A stretch of DNA of 64,000 nt, taken from NCBI GenBank assembly GCA_963838235.1, contig CAWIQJ010000005.1, positions 310,001-374,000 of the forward strand, read 5' to 3'. A program made the position numbers and the translations under genes. The notes under the pieces were generated by a model that ran no database searches, had not been told where the DNA came from, and saw only the letters and a list, made by a program, of their open reading frames with translations. This document shows positions 54,056 to 62,968 of the stretch, piece after piece (position 1 is the stretch's first letter; each line of letters opens with the position of its first letter). This stretch comes from JAFECT01 sp963838235. Its GTDB lineage: Bacteria; Pseudomonadota; Alphaproteobacteria; Caulobacterales; Caulobacteraceae.

Positions 54056-55720
54056 CTAGGCGCGGTCCGCCAGGAAGGCGTGGATTTCGGCGACCACCGC
54101 GGCGCCTTCGCCGACCGCGGCGGCGACGCGCTTGGTCGAGCCGGAGCGCACGTCGCCGATGGCGAATACGCCGTCGAGGTTGGTCATCAGGGCGGGCGGG
54201 GTGTCTTCACCGGGACGCGCCGCCTTGCCGGTGAGCACGAAGCCCTTGGCGTCGATCGCCACCTTGCAACCGGAGAGCCAGTGGGTGGCGGGATCCGCGC
54301 CGATGAACAGGAACAGGTGGCGCAGCGACCGCTCGCCGGTCTCGCCCGTGTCGGTATGGCGCCACGCGATCCTGCACAGGGCGCCGTTCGCATCCACGTC
54401 CAGGCGCTCGATCTGGGTGTGGGTGCGCAGCTCGATGCTGGGCTGCGCCTTGATCCGGTCGATCAGATAGCGCGACATGGTGGCCTCGAGCCCGGCGCCG
54501 CGCACCAGCATCCACACCTTCGCCGCCTTGCTGGCGAGATAGACCGCGGCCTGACCCGCGGAATTGCCGCCGCCGACCAGCGCGACCTCCGACCCGGCGC
54601 ACAGATTGCCTTCCACCGGCGAGGCCCAATAGTGCACCCCGTCGCGTTCCGCCTCCGCCAGGTTCGGCAGCGGCGGGCGCCGGTATTCGGCGCCGCTGGC
54701 GATGACCACGGCGCGGGCCTGCAGCTGGGTTCCGTCCGCCAGGTTCAGGGCGTAACCATCGACGTGGTTGCAATCGAGCCGATCGACCGGACCGGGAATG
54801 ACGATGTCGGCGCCGAACTTCTGCGCCTGGGAAAAGGCGCGGCCCGCCAGGGCCTGGCCCGATATGCCGGTGGGGAAGCCCAGGTAGTTCTCGATGCGCG
54901 ACGAGGCGCCGGCTTGGCCCCCGAACGCGCGCGCCTCGAGCACCACGACCGAGAGGCCCTCGGACGTCGCATAGACGGCAGTGGCGAGCCCGGCCGGCCC
55001 CGCACCCACCACGGCTACGTCGTAGAAACGCGCGGGATCGAGCTTCGGCAACAGGCCGACGCGTTCGGCCAAGGTATGCTCATCTGGATTCTTCAGCACG
55101 AAACCGTCCGGCGCCAGCACCAGCGGCATGTCCGACAGGTCCGGCTTCACGCAGGCGAGCAGGGCGTCGGCGTGATGGTCGTCGCGCGGATCCAGCACGC
55201 GATAGGGGACCCCGTTGCGCGCGAGGAAGTTCTGCAGGCGCACGACGCCGGGATGATCCGGCGCGCCGATGACCACCGGGCCGCCGGCGCCCGTCTCGAT
55301 CAGGCCGACGCGACGCAGGATCAGCGCGCGCATGATCCGCTCGCCCAGCTCCGCTTCGGCAATCACCAGGGCGCGCAGATTCTCGGGGGATACGATCAGG
55401 GCCTGGACGTCGGTATCGGCGCGCACGTCGACAAACGACGCCCGGCCGGTGAGCTGGCCGACCTCGGCGATGAAATGGCCCTTGCCGAACCGGCTCAGCG
55501 CTTCGTTGTGGCCGAGGCCGTCGCGCCGCAGCACCGTCGCGTGTCCGGACAGCACCACCACCATGCCGACGCCGGTGTCCCCGGCGCGGACCAGGTCCTC
55601 GCCCGCCTTGAACTCGCGCGTGTCGCCGAACCGCCGCAGCCGCGCGATCTCCGCCTCGGTCAGCGGGAAATACATCTGGGCGCGTCGCGCCTGGAGAACG
55701 GGCGGCGAGTATTCGGCCAT
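54056..55720 (-). CDS. Cyclic-nucleotide-domain flavoprotein, thioredoxin-reductase-like without CxxC
   Basis: 554 residues in three parts. Residues ~15-135 are a cyclic-nucleotide-binding domain (FKAGEDLVRAGDTG, GHFIAEVGQLTGRASFVDVRA). ~145-205 are glutaredoxin-like (GAPDHPGVVRLQNFL). ~233-554 are a thioredoxin-reductase-like FAD/NAD(P) module with VGAGPAG (239-244), VGGGNSAG (382-389) and an IGDVRSGSTKRV FAD loop. The reductase's active CxxC is absent: the equivalent site reads YWASPVEG, with Trp and Pro in place of the cysteines. Electrons must go elsewhere, or Cys374 may act. It is cytosolic, and monocistronic as far as seen. Confidence 0.9.
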   Translation of the reverse strand: MAEYSPPVLQARRAQMYFPLTEAEIARLRRFGDTREFKAGEDLVRAGDTGVGMVVVLSGHATVLRRDGLGHNEALSRFGKGHFIAEVGQLTGRASFVDVRADTDVQALIVSPENLRALVIAEAELGERIMRALILRRVGLIETGAGGPVVIGAPDHPGVVRLQNFLARNGVPYRVLDPRDDHHADALLACVKPDLSDMPLVLAPDGFVLKNPDEHTLAERVGLLPKLDPARFYDVAVVGAGPAGLATAVYATSEGLSVVVLEARAFGGQAGASSRIENYLGFPTGISGQALAGRAFSQAQKFGADIVIPGPVDRLDCNHVDGYALNLADGTQLQARAVVIASGAEYRRPPLPNLAEAERDGVHYWASPVEGNLCAGSEVALVGGGNSAGQAAVYLASKAAKVWMLVRGAGLEATMSRYLIDRIKAQPSIELRTHTQIERLDVDANGALCRIAWRHTDTGETGERSLRHLFLFIGADPATHWLSGCKVAIDAKGFVLTGKAARPGEDTPPALMTNLDGVFAIGDVRSGSTKRVAAAVGEGAAVVAEIHAFLADRA

Positions 55721-55843
55721 GGCGCCTCTCTAGCCCAGGTCATTGCCCTTGGTCTTGGAAAAACGAACGCTCGGGGAGCGCTTGACCCGAACCCCTGCCG
55801 GACTAAACCTCCCCCGAAACCCGCCCCACCGAGGAGTCCCGCC

Positions 55844-56431
55844 ATGACCGTCGCCGACGCCGTCCGACCCGCCCATGCGGACGAAGAAGCGGCCTTGGCC
55901 GAGGTCATCCGCAAACGGTCCTTCGCGCTCAGGAACATCGTCCTGGCGTCAGGGCGGCCGTCGACCTTCTACTTCAATCTGAAGCCCACCATGATGGACC
56001 CAAAGGGGGCGCTCTATTGCGGCCGCGCCCTGCTGCGTCAGGTGCTGGCGGAAGGGGCGGAGTACGTGGGCGGGCTCGAGATGGGCGCCGTGCCGCTGCT
56101 GGGCGCCATCGCCGCCCTGTCCGAGGCCGAGGGCAAGCCGGTGCGCACCTTCTTCGTGCGCAAGAAGGCCAAGGAGCACGGCACCCGCGAACTGGTCGAG
56201 GGCTTGGCTCCGGGCGAAACCCTGGACGGCAAGCGCGTGCTGATCGTCGACGACGTCGCGACATCGGGCGGGTCGCTCTGGCTGGCGGCCGAGGTGGTGC
56301 GCGAGCTTGGCGGCGTGGTCGACGCGGGCCTGGTCATCGTCGACCGTCTGGAAGGCGGGCGCGAATACCTGGAAGAGCGCGGCATGCGCCTGCTGTCGGT
56401 GTTCACCGCCCAGCGGTTCCTGAACGGCTAA
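55844..56431 (+). CDS. pyrE: Orotate phosphoribosyltransferase
   Basis: 195 residues from ATG 55844 with GAGGAG 7 nt upstream. It converts orotate and PRPP to orotidine 5'-phosphate in pyrimidine synthesis. The PRPP-binding loop VLIVDDVATSGGS is intact, as are the KPTMMDPKGALYCGR and FVRKKAKEHGT segments seen in this enzyme. A much longer open frame extends upstream but is antisense shadow of the flavoprotein gene. It is divergent from that gene. Confidence 0.95.
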   Translation: MTVADAVRPAHADEEAALAEVIRKRSFALRNIVLASGRPSTFYFNLKPTMMDPKGALYCGRALLRQVLAEGAEYVGGLEMGAVPLLGAIAALSEAEGKPVRTFFVRKKAKEHGTRELVEGLAPGETLDGKRVLIVDDVATSGGSLWLAAEVVRELGGVVDAGLVIVDRLEGGREYLEERGMRLLSVFTAQRFLNG

Positions 56432-56492
56432 GGCTTTCCAAACGACGCCGGCTAGGTCGATAGTGCTCCGGACTCATCCGGGGGGTATCGTC

Positions 56493-57716
56493 ATGCGCCG
56501 TCTTTCCACCGTCCTTGCCGCCTTGTCGTTGGCGGTCGCCGTCCTGCCTGCCGCGGCCCGCGCCGCCCAGAGCGAGGCTGATGGCTATACCCGCTACGAG
56601 TTGCTCGATCCCGGCTCGGGCAAGTTCCACATCCTCTACGAGATCACCGCGACCACTCCCGGCGCGCGGGTCTACTTCAACCCAATCCGTCCCGGCAGCG
56701 TGGCCACCGACGAGCACGTCTTCGACCGGGCCACCGGCAAGGAACTGAAGTTCTCGGTCGTGCACGCCGATCAGGCCCGTGCCGAAGGGTTGAGCGACGC
56801 CGATCCGCACGCCGACTACATCCGCGTCGAACTCGCGCGGCCGGTGCCGGCCGACGGCGGCCAGGGCCGCATCCTCATCGAGAAGACCTACGAGGACGCC
56901 AAGAGCTATCACTTCGACGGCGCCGACCTGATCTTCGACCGTCCGCTTGGCGTAAAGCGCAACGCGGTGGTGCTGCCGAAGGGCTGGGAACTGGTCGACG
57001 CCAACTATCCGTCACAGGTCATCGAACAGGCCGACGGCCGCATCGGCATAGCCTTCTGGAACGGGACGCCGGCGGAGGCGCCGCTGAAGTTGCGCGCGCG
57101 CAAGCTCGCGTCGGGCGCGCCCGCCAAATCATCCGCCGACGCCCGCGCGGTGGATGAACGCGCGCACCAGAACCGCGACATCGTCTATTTCCTGAACCCG
57201 CCCGAGACCTCGAGCTTCTTCCTCTATCACGACTACACCGAAAGCCGTCCGGGCGTGGGCGTCTACGTCAATGTGGTGCGCACCGGCTCCCACGCCAACG
57301 GACCGTCGGGCAAGAATTTCGACACCGGCGATGCGCTCACCACCAACATCCTCAAGGGCGACGCGATCACCGCCGCACACCTGCCCTCAGACGAGGCGCC
57401 CGACAAGGTGACGCCCGACACCGAGGTGGTGGTCTTCACCTTCCCGCCCGTGCCCGACGGCGGCTCGGCTCGCCTGCGTATGTTCGAGACCTACACCGAT
57501 CCGCCCAGCTACCACGTCGATGACAAGGGCGAACTCATCTTCCACCGCAGCTTCGGCCGCGCCGCCGACGCGGTGGTGCTGCCCCAGGGCTGGCTGCTGA
57601 CCAACAGCTCGATCCCCGCGACGGTGACGACCCTCGACGACGGCCGCGTACGCCTCGATTTTGTCAATCCGCGCAATGACGAGATCGACGTGATCATCAC
57701 TGCGCGCAAGCGCTAG
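56493..57716 (+). CDS. Secreted hypothetical protein with two duplicated halves
   Basis: 407 residues from ATG 56493 (G-rich ribosome site), signal peptide ending in ARA. The two halves resemble each other: KSYHFDGADLIFDRPLG...AVVLPKGWELVDANYPSQV in the first, PSYHVDDKGELIFHRSFG...AVVLPQGWLLTNSSIPATV in the second. This points to an internal duplication of a ~190-residue beta-rich domain. No enzyme motif is recognised. Probably periplasmic or secreted. It lies between pyrE and a convergent DUF885 gene. Confidence 0.78.
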   Translation: MRRLSTVLAALSLAVAVLPAAARAAQSEADGYTRYELLDPGSGKFHILYEITATTPGARVYFNPIRPGSVATDEHVFDRATGKELKFSVVHADQARAEGLSDADPHADYIRVELARPVPADGGQGRILIEKTYEDAKSYHFDGADLIFDRPLGVKRNAVVLPKGWELVDANYPSQVIEQADGRIGIAFWNGTPAEAPLKLRARKLASGAPAKSSADARAVDERAHQNRDIVYFLNPPETSSFFLYHDYTESRPGVGVYVNVVRTGSHANGPSGKNFDTGDALTTNILKGDAITAAHLPSDEAPDKVTPDTEVVVFTFPPVPDGGSARLRMFETYTDPPSYHVDDKGELIFHRSFGRAADAVVLPQGWLLTNSSIPATVTTLDDGRVRLDFVNPRNDEIDVIITARKR

Positions 57717-57741
57717 GTCGCGACGCCGCCGTTCGCGATCC

Positions 57742-59619
57742 CTAGGCGGCGGCAACGCCGCCGTTCGAAATCCACGCATCCACCAGGCCGTCGAGCACGG
57801 TGAGCGGCGCGGCGCCGGGGCTGACCACCAGATCGTCGAAACGGCGCAGATCGAATTTGGCGCCGAGTGCGGCCCTGGCCTTGTCGCGTAGGCGGTTGAT
57901 CTCGTTGTGGCCGACCTTATAGCCCAGCGCCTGGGCGGGGGTGACGCAATAGCGGTCGACCTCGCTGCGCATGGCGTCGTCGGGCGAGCCGGTCTGGGCG
58001 CGGAAGAACTGCACCGCCTGCTCGCGCGTCCAACGTTTCGCATGGAGTCCGGTGTCGACCACCAGGCGACAGGCGCGGAACTGGATCGACTGCAGATACC
58101 CCAGCCGTCCGAACGGATCGTCGGCGTAGAGCCCGAGCTCGTCGCCCAGCTGTTCCGAATAGAGCGCCCAGCCTTCCACATAGGCGTTGAATTCGAGGAG
58201 GCTGCGGATCAGCGGCAGGCGGCTGGAATAGGCGCCCTGCAGCACGTGTCCGGGCACGGTCTCGTGGAAGGTGAGGGTGGGCAGCGAGAAGCGCGGCCAG
58301 TTCCCCATGTCCTTCAGGTTTATGTAGTAGGTCGCCGGCCTGGTCCCATCGAGCGAGCCGTCTTCCTCGTAGCCCAGCGGCGCGCCGGCCTCGATGTCGA
58401 CCGGCACGCGGCGCACCACGACATCGGCCTTGGGCCGCGGCCCGAACGCCGTGTCGAGCTTGGCGCGCATGGCGGCGATGCGGCCGTTGAGATAGGCCAG
58501 AAGCTGCGCACGGCCTTCGTCAGTCGCGGGATAGAGGAACTTCTTCGACGCGCCGAGCGCGGCCATCCGTTCGCCAACAGTGCCGCGCGACTGACCCTGG
58601 GCGCGCAACAGCTTGTCCATCTCGGCGGAAAGCGCTGCGTTCTGATCGAGCCCGGTCTTGTGCAATTCGTCGGCGGTGAACCGGCCCGCATTCACCCCGA
58701 TCTGCCAGTCGTAATAGGCCTCGCCCTGCGGCAGTTTCCAGACGCCCGCGTCTACCGTCGCGGTCAGGCGCGCGGCCTTGGTCGCCTCGTTCTGGCGTTC
58801 GATCGCGGGCCGCACCGCCTTGTCGCAGATGGCCAGCGCCTTGGCGGCGTAGGCGTCGGAGAGGCCCTTGTCCTTCGCGCGCTTGGCGATCGACTTGACC
58901 AGGCCCCACTGTTCGGTCGGCTGCGCCAGGTAGGCCTTGAACTGGGCCAGCAGGGTGTCGTGGATGAAGGCCGGCGCGTTCACCCCGCCCGCGGCGTCAT
59001 CGGCGATGCGCGCGCTCTCCTGGTCGAGGCACGAGGCATAGACGTCGAGGCGGTCGAGGTAGGCGTCGGCGTCGTCCGACGTCGCGACCGTGTGCATGCT
59101 GTCGAGGAAGTCGGGGACCGACTGGAAGTCGCCGGTCATTTGGGTGACCGCATAGGGCGCGATGTTCTCGGCCCACAACGCGTGCAGCACGAAGTCGTCG
59201 CCGTAGCCGAACTTCGACCCGTCGAGCGCCTGCTGGTGCGCGATCAGGGTGCAGTCGTAGCCGATCGCCTCCTCGCCCGAGAGCGCCTTGCGGTCGACCG
59301 CCTTCAGGTGCGCCAGGCGCTCGGCGCAGGCGGTGGCGCGGCGTTGTGCGCCCTCGTCGGAGCGGTCGGTCAGCCGGTGCTTCAGGGGCGCCCGTGCGCC
59401 GGTGTCGACGCCGCGGAAGGACGCGTTCTCGGGGTATTCCAGCAGCATCGCCTCGGCGACCTCGGCCAGGAGCCGCGCGACCGGGGTCGAGGGCGGGGGC
59501 GCGCTGGGCGGGGTATCGCCTTCGCTCAGGATGTCGGCGACCGTCGTGGCGCGCGCAGCCAACGGAAAAAGGGCCGTGGCCGCGGCCGAGCCGAGCAAAG
59601 CGCGACGACTGAAACGCAT
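57742..59619 (-). CDS. DUF885-family exported zinc-peptidase-like protein
   Basis: 625 residues from ATG 59619 (GGAG upstream). A Tat-type signal with twin Arg (FSRRALLGSAA) implies export in a folded state. The family's metal site HETVPGH is followed by EGWALYSEQLG, a hallmark of DUF885 proteins, which are related to metallopeptidases. The long helical N-terminal part is typical. The substrate is unknown. It lies 93 bp downstream of another exported HExxH protein on the same strand, perhaps one transcript. Confidence 0.9.
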   Translation of the reverse strand: MRFSRRALLGSAAATALFPLAARATTVADILSEGDTPPSAPPPSTPVARLLAEVAEAMLLEYPENASFRGVDTGARAPLKHRLTDRSDEGAQRRATACAERLAHLKAVDRKALSGEEAIGYDCTLIAHQQALDGSKFGYGDDFVLHALWAENIAPYAVTQMTGDFQSVPDFLDSMHTVATSDDADAYLDRLDVYASCLDQESARIADDAAGGVNAPAFIHDTLLAQFKAYLAQPTEQWGLVKSIAKRAKDKGLSDAYAAKALAICDKAVRPAIERQNEATKAARLTATVDAGVWKLPQGEAYYDWQIGVNAGRFTADELHKTGLDQNAALSAEMDKLLRAQGQSRGTVGERMAALGASKKFLYPATDEGRAQLLAYLNGRIAAMRAKLDTAFGPRPKADVVVRRVPVDIEAGAPLGYEEDGSLDGTRPATYYINLKDMGNWPRFSLPTLTFHETVPGHVLQGAYSSRLPLIRSLLEFNAYVEGWALYSEQLGDELGLYADDPFGRLGYLQSIQFRACRLVVDTGLHAKRWTREQAVQFFRAQTGSPDDAMRSEVDRYCVTPAQALGYKVGHNEINRLRDKARAALGAKFDLRRFDDLVVSPGAAPLTVLDGLVDAWISNGGVAAA

Positions 59620-59712
59620 ACGAAACTCCGGCGCCCCGGTGGAGCTATGCACGGCGGGGCCGCAGGTCGCAACCGCGCCGGTGTCACAGGCGTCGCAAGG
59701 CCCGGGAAAGCC

Positions 59713-61029
59713 TCAGTGGTCGCTCACCGTGAAGTCGCCGGGGCGGGTTCCCGCGATCACCCGCCACCCCGGCTTCAGGGTCAGGGTCCAGCCGTCGCCT
59801 TTCACCGGCGCGTCGCCGGCGCCGGCGGTGGAGACGGTGACGCCGCTGAAATCGGTCTTCAGCAGGGCGCCGCCGGTGACCTCCAGCACGCCCCAGTCCG
59901 CCGACACGCGCAGCTTGGTGTAGACCGTGCCCTTGTCGTCGAGCGGCTGCAGGTCCATCGGCACGAACGACACGTTGGCGTGGTGCATCGGCAGGTACAG
60001 CACCGCGCCGTCGACGAACTTGGCGCGGAAGCCGGCGAGGCGTTTCTGGCGCGCCTCTTCGCGCGCGACCTCGCTCTTGCGCAGGCTGCCGTCGTCGTAG
60101 CGCCGCGCCGCGGTCTTGACCGCCGCGTCGAGGTCTTCCGGCGTCGTCGCGTGCACGGCGGCGCGCAGCATCTCATCCAGCCGCGGCTTGTTCGGCAACT
60201 GCCGCCGCCAGCCGGCGCCGTGGCGGTCGAGCAGCAGGCCGTACGCAGGTCCCGTGGCATAGGCGAAAGTGCGCACATAGGTCTCGTCGGCCACATGGCT
60301 CGAAAGGTCGTCGAGCGCGATGCGCACGCGCGCCTTCGGCGAGGTCAGGCCGATCATCAGGCCGGTGTATTCGGCCAGCCCCTCGTTGTACTCGAGCATG
60401 GTCTCGTTCTCGGCCGCTTTGGGAAACAGGCGATAGCGTTCGGCGCGGAAATTCAGCGCATCGACCACCGCGCCCCGGCGTTCGGTCGCGGTCGGCGCGG
60501 TCAGTCCCCTGGCCAGGGCGCGCCACTCGAGCTGCAACAGCCAGCGGCCGTCCAGGGTGTCGAGGTGCTGGTTGTCGCCGTCGTTGCGCACCAGGCCGAG
60601 GCGCGGCTGAACCCGGTGGAACATCTCGTGCGCCAGCATCACGCGGCGACGGTCGGGATCCTCCACCCCGTGCAGCGGCCACATCAGCTCGGTCCAGTCG
60701 GTCCCGGACCAGTTCATCGGCGCGTTGGAGATGTTCTCCGACGCCGGGATCACCCCGACCCACAGGTCGCCGTCGGGCTTCAGCACGCCGCCGTGGTCGG
60801 GGCTGTTGGCGACGGCCTGGCGCGTGTCCGGATCGACCAGCAGCACCGGCCCGCACAGCGTGACGCCCCAGAACCGCCCCCCGTCGCGTCCGCAAAGGGC
60901 GCGCATCTCGGCGAAGGTCTTGGCCGCCTCGGCATGGGGGATGGCGGTGTCGGCCGCGCAGAGGGCCGGCGGAAAGGCGAGAAAGGCGCCCCAGAGGAGC
61001 GCGAAAGCAGCGAGGCGCAAAGGTTTCAT
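59713..61029 (-). CDS. Exported HExxH metallopeptidase-like hypothetical protein
   Basis: 438 residues with a Sec signal (MKPLRLAAFALLWG...CAAD). The motif AHEMFHR is HExxH, and a downstream YNEGLAEYTG could supply the third zinc ligand, a gluzincin arrangement. The C-terminal ~100 residues look like a beta-rich domain (GALLKTDFSGVTVS, WTLTLKPGWRVI). No named family is recognised with certainty. Probably a periplasmic peptidase; substrate unknown. Confidence 0.75.
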   Translation of the reverse strand: MKPLRLAAFALLWGAFLAFPPALCAADTAIPHAEAAKTFAEMRALCGRDGGRFWGVTLCGPVLLVDPDTRQAVANSPDHGGVLKPDGDLWVGVIPASENISNAPMNWSGTDWTELMWPLHGVEDPDRRRVMLAHEMFHRVQPRLGLVRNDGDNQHLDTLDGRWLLQLEWRALARGLTAPTATERRGAVVDALNFRAERYRLFPKAAENETMLEYNEGLAEYTGLMIGLTSPKARVRIALDDLSSHVADETYVRTFAYATGPAYGLLLDRHGAGWRRQLPNKPRLDEMLRAAVHATTPEDLDAAVKTAARRYDDGSLRKSEVAREEARQKRLAGFRAKFVDGAVLYLPMHHANVSFVPMDLQPLDDKGTVYTKLRVSADWGVLEVTGGALLKTDFSGVTVSTAGAGDAPVKGDGWTLTLKPGWRVIAGTRPGDFTVSDH

Positions 61030-61066
61030 TGGAAAAGGTTAGGGCGCGCAAAGGTCGGCGTCCATC

Positions 61067-61102
61067 CTCCTCCCCCGTTCGCTGCCGCTCACGAGGGAGG
61101 AG
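61067..61102. repeat. Small REP-like palindrome
   Basis: An 8-bp inverted repeat ctcctccc/gggaggag (61067-61074, 61095-61102) with a 20-nt loop containing cgctgccgctc. Its form resembles short extragenic palindromes dispersed in alphaproteobacterial genomes. It lies between divergent genes, so it is not a terminator of either. Confidence 0.5.
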
Positions 61103-61196
61103 ATATTGCGAAAACTCTTCCCGACCTGTCTGAATGCCGGGCCCTCGCGCGTCATGGGGCATGGCGGGGCAGTCCGCCTGACCTAAGGAGACGACG

Positions 61197-61553
61197 ATGC
61201 AATACCTCCTCCTGATCTACAGCGACGAAAGCCGCATGGCCGCCATGACGCCCGCCGACGGCCAGCAGATGAGCCAGGTGTTCGGCGCCTATACCGAGGC
61301 CCTGAAGGCCGCGGGCGCCCTGGTCGGCGGCGAGCGGCTGCGGCCCACCGCGAGCGCCACCACCGTGCGCGTGCGCGACAGCAAGCAACAGGTGCTGAAC
61401 GGGCCCTACGCGGAAACCAAGGAGCAGCTCGGGGGCTACTACCTGATCGAGGCCAAGGACCTCGACGACGCGTTGCACTGGGCCGCGCGCTGTCCGGGCG
61501 CGAGCTACGGCTCGATGGAAGTGCGTCCGATCTGGCCCATGGGCGAAGCCTGA
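61197..61553 (+). CDS. YciI/DGPF-family protein
   Basis: 118 residues from ATG 61197 with AAGGAG. YCII-like fold: MQYLLLIYSDE, ALVGGERLRPT, VLNGPYAETKEQLGGYYLIEA. The last segment is the DGPF-type motif (here NGPYAETKE). Such proteins are encoded next to ECF42 sigma factors, and the sigma gene follows 8 bp downstream. Role unknown, perhaps a ligand or stress-linked partner. Confidence 0.92.
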   Translation: MQYLLLIYSDESRMAAMTPADGQQMSQVFGAYTEALKAAGALVGGERLRPTASATTVRVRDSKQQVLNGPYAETKEQLGGYYLIEAKDLDDALHWAARCPGASYGSMEVRPIWPMGEA

Positions 61554-61561
61554 ACCGCGAC

Positions 61562-62806
61562 ATGGCGCGCGACGATGCCGTCACAGTCTTCGCCGCCGCC
61601 GAACGCGCGGCGCGGGAGAGCTACGGCCGGCTCGTCGCGTCCGTCGCCAAGCGCACCGGCGATGTGGCGGAAGCGGAGGACGCCCTGTCCGAGGCCTTCG
61701 CCGCCGCCCTGAAGGACTGGCCGCGCACCGGCGCGCCGGAAAACCCCGAAGCGTGGCTCTTGACGGTAGCGCGCCGCAAGGCCGCCGACGCCGGCCGCAA
61801 GCGCCGCACGGGCGCGGAGGCTGAGCCGCGCCTGCTGCTGATGACCCAGGAGTTGGAGGCCGTGAACACCGCGCGCGAAATCCCCGACGAGCGCCTCGCG
61901 TTGATGTTCGCCTGCGCGCACCCGGCGATCGAAGAGTCCGTGCGCGCGCCCCTGATCCTGCAGACCGTGCTCGGCTTCGACGCCGGCGCCATCGCCTCGG
62001 CGTTTCTGGTTTCGCCTGCCGCCATGGGCCAGCGCCTCGTGCGCGCCAAGAGCAAGATCAAACAGGCCGGCGTGCCGTTCAGACTGCCCGATCGCGCCGA
62101 CATGGGCGAGCGGCTCGAAGCGGTGGCCGGTGCCGTCTACGCCGCCTTCGCCGAAGGCTGGACCGACCCCGAAGGCGCCGACACCCGCCGCCGCAATCTG
62201 GCGGAGGAGGCGATCTGGCTCGGCCGCGTCCTGGCCCACCTGCTGCCCGACGAACCCGAAGCCCTCGGCCTGCTCGCCCTGATGCTGCACGCGGACGCAC
62301 GCCGCGCCGCGCGCCGGGACACAAACGGCGGCTACGTTCCGCTCGCCGACCAGGACACCGCGCGTTGGGACACAGCGATGGTCGACGAAGCCGAGACGCT
62401 GATCCGCCGCGCCTCGGCGATGCGGCGGCCCGGTCGCTACCAGCTCGAGGCCGCGGTGCAGTCCGCCCACGCGGTGCGCCGCCTCACCGGCCGCGCCGAC
62501 TGGCCTGCTATCGTTACGCTCTACGAGGCGCTCTACGTCCTGACCGCATCGCCGGTGGTGGCGCTGAATCGCGCCGTCGCCCTGGCGGAAGTCGAAGGTC
62601 CCGGCGCCGCACTGCGTGAGCTCGACGCACTCGAGTCCGCCGCCTTCACCGCCTACCAACCCTACTGGGCCGCCCGCGCCGCCCTGCTGGCGCGAGCTGG
62701 CTGGCCGGACGACGCGGCCACGGCCTACGACCGCGCGATCGGCCTGGAGACCGACGACGCGGTACGGCGGTTTCTGCTGGCGAAGCGCGATGCGCTTATC
62801 AATTGA
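61562..62806 (+). CDS. ECF42-type RNA polymerase sigma factor with long C-terminal domain
   Basis: 414 residues. Sigma region 2 is AEAEDALSEAFAAALKDWP and NPEAWLLTVARRKAADAGRKR. Region 4 follows (VLGFDAGAIASAFLVSPAAMGQRLVRAKSKI). A ~200-residue C-terminal helical extension (EALYVLTASPVVALNRAVALAEV, DAATAYDRAI) resembles TPR-like repeats, as known for ECF42 sigma factors. The YciI/DGPF gene directly upstream completes the conserved pair. No anti-sigma gene is near, as usual for this group. Confidence 0.92.
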   Translation: MARDDAVTVFAAAERAARESYGRLVASVAKRTGDVAEAEDALSEAFAAALKDWPRTGAPENPEAWLLTVARRKAADAGRKRRTGAEAEPRLLLMTQELEAVNTAREIPDERLALMFACAHPAIEESVRAPLILQTVLGFDAGAIASAFLVSPAAMGQRLVRAKSKIKQAGVPFRLPDRADMGERLEAVAGAVYAAFAEGWTDPEGADTRRRNLAEEAIWLGRVLAHLLPDEPEALGLLALMLHADARRAARRDTNGGYVPLADQDTARWDTAMVDEAETLIRRASAMRRPGRYQLEAAVQSAHAVRRLTGRADWPAIVTLYEALYVLTASPVVALNRAVALAEVEGPGAALRELDALESAAFTAYQPYWAARAALLARAGWPDDAATAYDRAIGLETDDAVRRFLLAKRDALIN

Positions 62807-62807
62807 A

Positions 62808-62957
62808 CCGCTCATCCCGGCGAATGCCGGGACCCAGATCATATGGCGCTCAGCTCCAGAGTCTTGATCAGCAACCGCTGGATCGGAACGACGGCGCTTC
62901 GAACGGTGAAGCGCGACGTTTTGTAATCTGGGTCCCGGCATTCGTCGGGATGAGCGG
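62808..62957. repeat. Palindromic repeat element with 32-bp inverted arms
   Basis: The left arm 62808-62839 and the right arm 62926-62957 are inverted copies matching at 31 of 32 positions. Core: tcccggcgaatgccgggacc. An inner hairpin gcgcttc/gaagcgc (62894-62900, 62908-62914) lies between. The arms resemble the dispersed extragenic palindromes of alphaproteobacteria; the paired, foldback layout looks like a small non-coding mobile or BIME-type unit. It fills the gap between the sigma gene and the convergent WYL gene. Confidence 0.75.
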
Positions 62958-62968
62958 GGAGAGGGGGG

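Noticed and set aside
54080..56431. A 783-codon plus-strand frame covering pyrE and the region before it
   Set aside because: Only the last 195 codons are pyrE, with its own ribosome site at 55831-55836. The upstream part is antisense to the flavoprotein gene and has no recognisable sequence.
57907..61215. An 1102-codon plus-strand frame
   Set aside because: It runs antisense to two clear exported peptidase genes with signal peptides and metal motifs, and has low-complexity His/Arg/Gly composition.
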